A stretch of DNA of 64,000 bases from Camellia lanceoleosa (taxonomy: Eukaryota; Streptophyta; Magnoliopsida; Ericales; Theaceae), in assembly GCA_025200525.1 (NCBI GenBank), contig CM045761.1, forward strand, positions 139,874,223 through 139,938,222, written 5' to 3'. The notes beneath the pieces were generated by a model. It saw only the letters and a list, made by a program, of their open reading frames with translations, searched no databases and was not told the origin of the DNA. How positions within the stretch are numbered: position 1 is the stretch's first letter; every line of letters begins with the position of its first letter. This document shows positions 56,244 to 64,000 of the stretch, piece after piece. Both the position numbers and the translations under genes were made by a program.

Positions 56244-57439
56244 GTGTCTCCTTCCAAAAGTTTCCTAATCTTTTTCTGTGCAAAAGGTTGCGATTTTCCA
56301 GAGGGTATGTGAGACTCTATGATTATGAATTTATTATTTTCTTTCTTAGGTTTCCAGGTTGGAAAAGATTAAGGTCAAGTTTGGGAAGATTAAATAAGTG
56401 TATTTTTTGTCTTTTTAGATTAAAAAATTGAGGTTGAAAATATGAATGTTTGAGTTAATTTTTTGACTTTTTATGAAAAAATGTGTAATAAAAAATTGTA
56501 AAAATTAGTTTTTAGAGGAAAATTTAAATTTAGAGTTGTGCAGTCGTAATTGTTGACTTTTGATGAATAGTATTAACTTTTTAACTTTTTGAGTACCGTT
56601 TAGACTTTTTGAATTATTTTGCACATTCCAAACTTAACCTAAACTACTTTCTACGTACCAACCAATAATCTTCAAATTATTAATATTTTTTAAAAATTTT
56701 ACTTGTATTGCACCTGGCAAAAAAAATTGACCGAGCGGCTTGCCAGACTTGACTTTTTCCACATATGCTAAAAAATTTATAGTTGACTTTTTTCGTTGTT
56801 GTTCTTTTATAATTATTTAAGTCTCGTTTAACAACAGGTTGATTTAGTTAAAAAGTCAAAAAATTATTTAAAAAGTTAAAAAGTCAACAACTCATATCAA
56901 AAAGTCAAAGATTCTCTTTTCTCTATACTTTTTGCATATCCTTTCGTAAAAAGTCAAAAAGTCATCCCAAACATACTAGTTTTTTTTAACACATATTTTA
57001 GCTAAAAAATTAAAAAATTACTAAATTAGCCTGTTCCCAAACGAGGCCTTAATTCACCCTATGGTCATTTTCCATCTGATCTACAAGATACTTACCAAGA
57101 ACTTTGTTTGTTTGTTTGTTTATTTCGTGTCTTTTTCTTGTTTAATTATGATTAATTTTTTTTTGTTATAATTTTATTTTAGTTATAACTAATGAGATAT
57201 TTGGTTATGCCTCATGTATTATTTGATTATGAAATTTTTTTTTTAAATTTTAATTATGACTAAGAAAGTATTAAATTATACTATTTTTTCTTATTATAAG
57301 CTGCATATGGTACATACATTTTGAATGGTATGCACCATAGTTTTCCCCATAACTATGTTGACCTTCCTTTTTCTATAATTAAAATAGCTAAACTAATACA
57401 AATGGGGATAAGGGTTGGGTGTTGTCACAACACCCGTAT
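55521..57439. other. intergenic with dispersed repeat and microsatellites
   Basis: 55950-56290 is related to 27940-28260 (see that entry) and carries (TA)n at 56046-56071 and (TC)n at 56208-56240. 56560-57010 is rich in AAAAAGTCAA / TTGACTTTTT words in both orientations, suggesting a decayed inverted repeat. No gene was recognised. Confidence 0.4.
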
Positions 57440-58126
57440 TGTAACACCTCGTGCAATTAGTGCTAATTTTATTTTGATAATTCGAACTATTTATACTTGT
57501 TAGCACCATAAATCTGTAATTTTTATTATTTATATAATTGCAGGACATGTGGCATCCTCTTATTCATTTGGAAGTTAAAAGAAGTTATAGAGATGATGGA
57601 GAATATGAAGGACAAAGTGGATGAGTGGAAGAACACATGGCAAGACAAGAATGAAGATAGAAGAAATGGGTAGTTACTAAGTAGTTATTGCTGTATTTTT
57701 TCCTCTATAAATAGCCATTAATGGCTACATTGTAAAAGAGCCAGAACTCAAATCAAAGACAGTTGATTTCAATATTTCTTGTCATTTTCCTTATCTTATG
57801 AGTAGTTTAACATAGATTTATATTTCGAAGTATTTATTTTCAGCACTTTCATTTCGAAGCATTTCATGCACTTCCTTTCGCATAGGAGAGGTAAGTAATT
57901 ATTACTTTGATTGTTCACTCAATCGTCTTTCTCCATCTCCCTTTTTTCTTTTAATTTTTCTTTTCTCTACACTTTGGCAATTTTGAAGTCCTCTTTGTTG
58001 AGGCAAAAGAACTGTCAACACAATCGCTTGATAATTGGCTTGAATTTAATCTGTAAAGATTTTTCAATCCTTACTGACACGCTCGCATTTATAATATTTT
58101 TCTTCGTAGGAAAAATAAGCCAACAT
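57440..58126 (+). mobile_element. putative 5' LTR of a non-autonomous LTR element
   Basis: It starts TGTAACACCTCG and ends AGCCAACA, followed four bases later by TGGCACGCCCAGTGGGAC (58131), which resembles a retroelement PBS of the TGGCGCCCA...GTGGG kind. It contains a promoter-like TATAAATA at 57705-57712 and GCATAGGAGAGGTAAGT further down. No partner LTR was found, so this is inference from layout. Confidence 0.45.
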
Positions 58127-58162
58127 TTTTGGCACGCCCAGTGGGACAGCCAAGTGTAAGAA

Positions 58163-58444
58163 ATGACAAACAATTTGAATTTCGCCATTCGAACTTGTCA
58201 ATTTGAAATATATTGGCGTAAAAGAAAAATTTTGAATCTTCAAGAAGAGATCTATTTTCTTGATGAAATAAACTTTCATCCATTACAATATTATTTGGTG
58301 GAAGAAAAAAGACACCATTTAATTGGAGAAATTCATCAACTAGATATGAAAATTCGCCAATGGAATGATAAGTTATCAACTCTCATTACCAAGTCTTTAA
58401 CTGAGGCTTTAATGGCTGGAATTGGTGAATTTTTTCATGGTTGA
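58163..58444 (+). CDS. unrecognised ORF after the putative PBS
   Basis: 93 codons, starting 15 bases after the PBS-like motif, where a gag ORF would begin. It is lysine-, glutamate- and leucine-rich with likely coiled-coil helices: FEIYWRKRKILNLQEEIYFL, EEKRHHLIGEIHQLDMKI. No zinc knuckle or gag motif is present. It overlaps the next ORF by 23 bp in another frame (58422-58667: SSMARGVQESVFKESS, then CMTRGSKNQILESQ, a repeated peptide theme). It could be the decayed product of a non-autonomous LTR element. No function is proposed. Confidence 0.4.
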   Translation: MTNNLNFAIRTCQFEIYWRKRKILNLQEEIYFLDEINFHPLQYYLVEEKRHHLIGEIHQLDMKIRQWNDKLSTLITKSLTEALMAGIGEFFHG

Positions 58445-59017
58445 AAATAACAAAAGCAAAGAGTTGATTTCATCAATGGCTCGGGGGGTTCAAGAGTCCG
58501 TTTTTAAAGAGTCAAGTTATGAAATTAACACAACGAAAGAGCATGTTCTTGAGCCAAATTTGACTAAAAATGATGTTCCATGTATGACTCGGGGGTCCAA
58601 AAACCAAATTTTAGAGAGTCAAGTCATGAAAATAACATATTTATGGGTGATTTTCATAAGCCATTAATGGCTAACATGGAAAAACAACACACTTTGCTAA
58701 ATAATTATGAAAATCAATTCGGTGAAAGTTTTGTTTTTAAAACAAACATGGTCAAGAATGATGAACAAGCCACTGTTCATGAATTCAAAATTTTTGACAT
58801 TTTTCAAAATGTCAAAAAGTATGAATTTTCATGGTCACATTATACCATGACTTTTGGTGTTCAAAATCCTTTTTGGATTTGTGGTTTATATCAAAATATA
58901 ATTCTAATGATATGGCTAATAAAATTAACAAATTGTTCTTATGAGGTCGAAGCACTAAAAATAAGGGATGACCATTTAAAATGCATAAATTTGGTTAGAA
59001 AAAGCCTATGCATTTAA
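58422..59017 (+). pseudogene. two overlapping unrecognised ORFs, probably one frameshifted frame
   Basis: 58422-58667 encodes KELISSMARGVQESVFKESS and LTKNDVPCMTRGSKNQILES. 58580-59017 covers the same DNA in another frame, then continues MANMEKQHTLLNNYENQFGE, TVHEFKIFDIFQNVKKYEFS and GVQNPFWICGLYQN. The peptide composition looks coding, and a frameshift near 58600-58670 would join them. No known domain was recognised. They lie between the putative LTR and a 72-bp minisatellite. Confidence 0.35.
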
Positions 59018-59099
59018 ATAAGTGGTTGAGAATGGCTTATCTTTTCAAATTGATGGCCAGTTGTTTGTATGTACACAGTCAAAGTATCGAAGATACATT

Positions 59100-59407
59100 C
59101 GAAGAATCAAGAGTTGTTTTGAAGGTTGATTACTTCGCCTTCGAAGCTATATAAAACTTTGCAGATACATTCGAAGCATCAAGAGTTGTTTCAAAAGTTG
59201 ATTACTTCACATTCGAAACTAAATAAAGCTTTTAAGATACATTTGAAGCATCAAGAGTTGTTTTGAAAGTTGATTACTTCACATTCGAAACTGTATAAAG
59301 CTTTGAAGATACATTCGAAGCATCAAGAGTTGTTTCAAAGGTTGATTACTTCACCTTCGAAACTGTATAAAGCTTCGAAGAAACATTTGAAGCGTCAAGC
59401 CTAACCT
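59100..59407. repeat. 72-bp minisatellite
   Basis: CAAGAGTTGTT recurs at 59108, 59180, 59252, 59324 and (as CAAGCC...) 59396: an exact 72-bp period, four full units plus a partial. Units contain TTCGAA, GTTGATTACTTCA and TATAAAGCTT. Each frame has stops, so it is not a coding repeat even though 72 is a multiple of 3. Confidence 0.92.
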
Positions 59408-59494
59408 TGAAACTTCATTGTAAGTATTATCATCCTATATCAATACTTCCAACCTTCGAAGGGTGATGTTGTTCCTTCAAAACTGTGCCGCAAG

Positions 59495-59690
59495 TAGGGG
59501 TATGCGCGGTGCGGGTCGATGCGGTTTGAGAGAAAAATAGAAACCGTATGGAGGGTGGCGGATTGATAAAAGTGTCACTAGAATTTGCCATTTTCCTTAT
59601 CAAAAATAGGCGGTTCGGTTGGCAAATAATGACGGATTTGCCTTGGCAGTTCGGGCGGATTGGCGGTTTATAAAAAATATAATTCAAATT
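59495..59690. mobile_element. one-ended hAT-like remnant
   Basis: It begins TAGGGGTATGCGCGGTGCGG, a typical plant hAT MITE terminus, followed by GCGGTTT, GGCGGATT and TTGGCGG words. The mirror-image end is missing, so it is truncated, possibly by the join to the Tat-like element. Confidence 0.5.
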
Positions 59691-59804
59691 ATAAAACTTA
59701 AATCAAAGAGTAAAAAAAAAAGAGAGATACTGTGATGTTAAGCATCTCGCGAAGCTTTCTTCTGATGCAGCAAGTGTAGCAACAATATGATAATATCATG
59801 CTCC

Positions 59805-60400
59805 TCACTTTTCTCGCGAGGCTTCCTCACTTTTGTCGGTCGGCTCTTTGCCGACGTCATCCAGGACCTCCATATCCTCGTCCTTAATCTCTACTGTTTC
59901 TGCCTCTCGCACGTTGCATGTGGATTTCATTGCTACCATGGAGCAATTCTTTACTTGCACCTGATCCTCTCTGACCTCCTCAATTCCATGCTCTATTGGG
60001 AACTGCAATAGCTGGTGCAGTGTTGAGGGAATAGCCCTCATTGCGTGCAACCATGGTCTTCCCAAGATAACATTGTAAGGGGAAGGGGTGTCAATTACTG
60101 TGAACTCTGTACTTACCTTTTTGGTGCCTTCCTATACCTCCAAACTCATTGCTTCCAGGGGCTATGTTGGCGTTCCATTGAACCCGACCATTGGACTGTT
60201 GAACTGCTCTAGATCATCTCGGTGAAGGCCGAGCTCCTTGTAACATCTAACATACATGATGTCACAAGAGCTGCTTTGGTCAATGAGAATGCGCCTTACT
60301 TGGTATTCTTTAATCTTGAGGGATATCACCAGAGCATCGTTGTGTGGATGCTGCACCATGTCTAGGTCGGCTTCAGTAAATGACACCATTGGTCCCTGGT
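59805..60400 (-). pseudogene. aspartic protease region of the Tat-like element
   Basis: VSFTEADLDMVQHPHNDALV, then KIKEYQVRRILIDQSSSCDI in which the expected D-(T/N)-G is D-Q-S, so the catalytic motif is altered. It continues ELGLHRDDLEQFNSPMVGFN and GRPWLHAMRAIPSTLHQLLQ, the conserved segment before RT in this clade. A stop or frame break at about 60138 separates the halves. RT is absent. Confidence 0.78.
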
Positions 60401-60529
60401 ATTCGTCGCTCTAGGCCTCTTCTGCTGGACCTAATATACATGCTATAAGTGTTTCACCCTCTGAGTCTCCCTACGTATCTCGTTCTCATTGACCTTCGAG
60501 TGAATCACATTGATCACTCGAGGTTCGTC

Positions 60530-62150
60530 TGCTTGCGATTATGGTACTGGTGGAAGTGGTCCTGCTGGTGCTTGGGGTAGCCTTGCTTGCTCTTTCCTTG
60601 TCCTGGCCTTATCTACTAGGTCCCTTAAGTGACGTTGTCTTACAAGATCTTCCAGATGTATCTTTAAGGCTCTGCACCCCTGAGTCAGATGCCCATCCTC
60701 ATTGTGGTAGGCACAGTGCTTCCCAAGGCTTCTTCCCATAAATTCGCCAGGAATCTTCTCTGGTGCTCTATAGTAAGGCTGGTTCCTAATCCTTTCCAGG
60801 ACTTTGTAAACCAGGATCTAGAACACTGTGGTGGCTGCCTATGCAACCCTTAGTCCCGTTTCTTATCTATTAAAGTTTGTATTACCTCGGTCTCGTTTCG
60901 GCGAGCCGTTCCTCTTCTCTTGCTTTGACGTCTTTGTTCCTAGCGTGTCCTCATCTGCTCTCGCATATTTCTTGATTTTGGCCATAAGTTCCTCCATACT
61001 TTTTGGCAGTGTCTTTGCCAGTGACTTTCGAAGCAGACAGTCATCATTCAGGCCGTTCTTAAAAGATACGACAGCCACCTCTTGGTTGCACCCTGGTATT
61101 TGGTTAAAAACCTCATAATACCTTTTGGCATATGTCCCTGAGGCTTTCATCCTCGCCAATTCTCAAAGCCATCAGGGAGTCTACCCTCAATAGCTACAGT
61201 TTGTTTGTAACAAACCTGGCCACAAACATTTCGGCCAGGCCTTCCCAACTTTTCACAGTTCCTTTTGGCAACTTGTGAAACCAATCTGATGTGATTTCTT
61301 CAAAGGATAAGGGGAACACCTTGCAGAGCAATAGTTCATTCCCCATATATAGTGCCATTGAGTTCAAATATAAACCGACGTGAAAGTTAGGATCGGATTT
61401 ACTGTCATATATCTGGAATCTCAACATGTGGAACCTTTTCGGGGCCTCAAACTTATCTAGCACTATTGAGAATGACGTTCTCGGCTTGATTGGAGATGTG
61501 ACCTCAACATCTTGTCACTTCCTCTGGAGGTAGTCCCTCAAGTCCTCCTTAGTCCGTCTAGGAGCTCGGTTGTCAACGGATTTCAGCCTTTTTGGTGCGC
61601 TACTTCTTGTGTCGATATGAGTCCTCTTAGACCTCCCTCCATTCGTTGTGTCAAAACAAAGCTCCTTTCCCTGAATATGCTGGTGTTCATTTACATTAGT
61701 TTCCTTAGCACGAGGTGTCTTCTGAGACTCTCCTTTCATCGATTCTCCTCGCCCGACGTCCCGTGAAGGCCGATGAGAATGCTCATTTTCCCTGTCATGC
61801 TGAGGGACCGCAGGGATCACTTTCTGCCTCTCTTTTTGGGCATCGTTCTTGGCCGCTGGAATCAGCGTGTCCTCCAATGGGAACGGTGGCTGCATGACGT
61901 TGTTTTGCATCATGAAATTGACAACCGATTGCAGGTCTGCCAATTTGTTTGCCATCCCCTTCATCTCGTCGTCCTTCCTCAAGCATCTATCTTTCCATAC
62001 TTGGAGGTCATTTTCGTTGTGATACTTGCCTCGACCTACCTTCTTTGGAACATCTCCCTCTCGGCTGATGTCATTTTCTCTGAGATTTTGCTCCCGGGAT
62101 TCTTTATTATAGGTCTTCTCCTATATTGGGATCAGCGTGTTTGCTACTTC
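60530..62150 (-). pseudogene. gag of the Tat-like element
   Basis: An N-terminal charged region (61982-61515: KLADLQSVVNFMMQNNVMQ, SAPKRLKSVDNRAPRRTKED) is followed by the gag core (FEAPKRFHMLRFQIYDSKSD, LLLCKVFPLSFEEITSDWFH, KLPKGTVKSWEGLAEMFVAR) and then YYEVFNQIPGCNQEVAVVSF and ESLAKTLPKSMEELMAKI in a different frame. KHCAYHNEDGHLTQGCRALK (60739-60680) is the CCHC-like region. The frame changes near 61160 and again near 60480, so it is disrupted. Confidence 0.8.
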
Positions 62151-62235
62151 CACTAGGGATGTTGTCTCTAATCTTTCATTTCTGTCCGTCGTTGACCATC
62201 TATTCTCCTTACGTTTCCCACAGACGGCGCCAAAT

Positions 62236-62781
62236 TGTGGATGCTGATTTCCGACCACGCTGTCAAACAGGAACTCTGCAGGAGAGTGCAGGCAGAATAG
62301 ATTACGCCCGAACAACCTGTCACAGAAAGATAAGACTTTGACGGTGGTTCGTCCACCCGGGGGCACTCCGACAATCAAGTCAGTACTCAGTTATCTCTCA
62401 AAGATACGAACAGTGCTTAACTCACTAGCCAGAATATAAAATGCGTACCTTAGACCCTCGAGGGTGCCTCACTTTTATAACTAGCACTAACCTGATCCCT
62501 GTAGAAGTCTAGTTTCAATGGACTTTGGCTCAATGCTCATCTTGGATTCCCAGCCAGATAGAGATAAATTCCCTAAGAGTTTTATCTTTATTTAGATTGA
62601 GGTCCTCCCCCATTCTAGGACTTCTGTCCCTTATTCATTCATCTCGGATTCTGGTATCTCCGCAGATAACCTCGACCTAGCTGAGATCACCTCAGCGCCG
62701 TGACCAAGACACGTAGCACCTCGGCTGACACTTCAGTGTCACATTGGCCATGTGTTGTCATTCACAAAATATGTCCCCACA
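62236..62781 (-). mobile_element. 546-bp 5' LTR of the Tat-like element
   Basis: On the minus strand it starts TGTGGGGACATATTTTGTG (62781) and ends AGCATCCACA (62236), three bases before the PBS. TATAAAAG on the minus strand at 62479-62472 is a plausible TATA box. No second LTR is present in the window. Confidence 0.85.
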
Positions 62782-62795
62782 CAATATATTTAAAA

Positions 62796-63434
62796 GGGTG
62801 AATTACACTAATAGTCCCTATAGTTTGGGACTTGTGTTACTTTGATCCCTAACTTTTTAATTGTGACACAATTGACCTTGAATTTTGAATCTTGTTCCAA
62901 ATAAAGATAATTGAAAATATTATTAGATTTTTTAAGGGTAAAATCATCAATTTGATAAAATATAAACTAATTTGATAAAAATAAATGTCAAACAAATATT
63001 TTTGGATTTTTAAAAATTATTTTTACCCATTAAAAACAAAATTATGTAAAATTGATAAATCTTTTAAACATTTATTTATTTTTTTTACCAAATTAATTTT
63101 TATCATGTGTTTGGATAATGATCATGTAAAATTAATTTTAAAAAATTAATCATGTAATTTTTATTAATTTTTATCAATTTTACATAATTTTATCATTGGT
63201 GGATAAAAATAATTTTTAAAAAATTAAAAATATTTTTTTGACATTTATTTTTGTCAAATTAGTTTATATTTTATTAAATTGATGATTTTGCCCTTGAAAT
63301 TAAACAATGGTAACTTTAATTGTCTTTATTTGGGATAAAATTCAAAATTCATGGTTAAATGTGTCACAATTGAAAAGTTAAAGACCAAAGTGACACAAGT
63401 CCCAAACTATATGGACTATTTATGTAATTTACCC
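62796..63434. mobile_element. 639-bp Mutator-like MITE with perfect 9-bp target duplication
   Basis: Flanked by TATTTAAAA at 62787-62795 and 63435-63443. Long inverted arms of about 200-300 bp: left GGGTGAATTACACTAATAGT, right reverse complement GGGTAAATTACATAAATAGT, continuing through TATAGTTTGGGACTTGTGT and TTAATTGTGACACA-type words to a weaker inverted centre. There is no coding capacity. A 9-bp duplication with very long TIRs is the hallmark of MULE-derived elements. Confidence 0.92.
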
Positions 63435-63443
63435 TATTTAAAA

Positions 63444-64000
63444 TTTTAATTTAATTGAACATTAATAACATTTTTATCAAATCACATTGTTCAAGTAATA
63501 AGTTAATCTCAAATTCTCAAAACTAAATAGAATAATTAAAATTTTTAACCAAAATTGAATAATTAATTACTCAACTTGACTTGGTGTAACTCATTTATAA
63601 GATTTCAAATTTTATGTTATTTTAGGTGACTGTATAAATGACTGAAATTACAAAAAATGTAATAGTGTTTGAGGTTGGACAGGAAGATTAAAGTTAAAAA
63701 GGACTAATAAATGATCGTGTCCTACTTTGAAATTAGCATGGAACTGTGGGAACTTGGACATTTGTGTTGAAAAGTTCTTCATAGTAGGTAAACATTAGAC
63801 TCAACATCACAACAGCTAATAGTGTGTCAATATTGCACACGCTTCAAGAACAGAAATGATAGAATTTTTTTTTTTTTTTTTAAATTCCATAATCTCTATA
63901 GACACGTTTCAGTGAGTTATAGGAGGAAAAAAAAAATAATAATAAAAATAAAAAAATTAGTCGATCTCAATATATTGGAGGTGGTAGAGGTTAAGGAAAA
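63444..64000. other. AT-rich intergenic right edge
   Basis: No gene, repeat border or RNA was recognised. A poly-T run near 63867-63880 and A-rich tracts near 63927-63950 are the only notable features. Confidence 0.4.

Larger units (their letters stand above)
59720..62235 (-). mobile_element. internal region of a truncated Tat-like gypsy element
   Basis: Reading leftward from the LTR: PBS (62232, TGGCGCCGTCTGTGGGAA), gag and aspartic protease, then a break at about 59720 before RT. The TTTGGCGCCGTCTGTGGGAA junction and the gag sequence type are characteristic of the Tat/Athila branch of non-chromodomain gypsy elements in plants. Confidence 0.82.

Noticed and set aside
59108..59407. Regular repeats that might suggest a CRISPR-like array
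   Set aside because: The whole 72-bp unit is repeated with no unique spacers, the sequence is plant nuclear DNA, and no cas-like gene is near.
60541..62341. Plus-strand ORFs opposite the Tat-like gag
   Set aside because: They mirror the minus-strand gag/protease frames, which carry recognisable family motifs.

Overview
The window is a transposon-dense stretch of nuclear DNA from a flowering plant, most likely a eudicot. Evidence: a GT-AG spliced acyl-activating-enzyme gene, a wall-associated-kinase-like (WAKL) gene, several Ty3/gypsy elements with plant-type primer-binding sites, and hAT, Mutator-like (MULE) and Tourist-like DNA elements in an AT-rich background. No tRNA, rRNA or CRISPR array was seen. 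The species cannot be named from sequence alone.

Layout. 446-3270 (minus): the 5' four exons of an AAE17/AAE18-type peroxisomal acyl-activating enzyme, cut by the window edge and carrying an in-frame TAG. 3271-12830: AT-rich intergenic DNA with small DNA transposons, a 408-bp tandem duplication with a MITE in one copy, a gene-fragment-carrying MULE-like element (9242-10469) and a perfect 42-bp palindrome. 12830-22265: a decayed Tekay/Del-like gypsy element (G1) whose gag is split by a 2.7-kb solo LTR. 23974-27516 (minus): a three-exon WAKL gene, intact apart from one TAG in the kinase domain. 27517-32260: intergenic DNA with a hAT element, a fold-back element and an unrecognised CDS-like fragment. 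32261-53394: about 21 kb of nested gypsy elements (G2, G3), two solo LTRs, a further nested LTR and a MULE with a clean 9-bp target duplication. 53395-59700: intergenic DNA with MITEs, a possible non-autonomous LTR element with unrecognised ORFs and a 72-bp minisatellite. 59720-62781 (minus): 5' LTR, gag and protease of a Tat-like gypsy element. 62796-63434: a long-TIR Mutator-like MITE with a perfect 9-bp target duplication.

Only two host genes are visible. Each would be disabled by a single nonsense codon that a C:G to T:A transition explains. None of the retroelements can encode a full polyprotein. The most unusual signal lies inside the LTRs. Five gypsy LTRs carry arrays of a 10-bp palindrome (consensus CGCTCGAGCG) arranged in pairs; 19 of 21 pairs are exactly 20 bp apart start to start and two are 21. 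A sixth, different LTR carries an array built on another palindromic core (CACGTG) with spacing of 20-22 bp. I did not find a clear novel multi-gene system.
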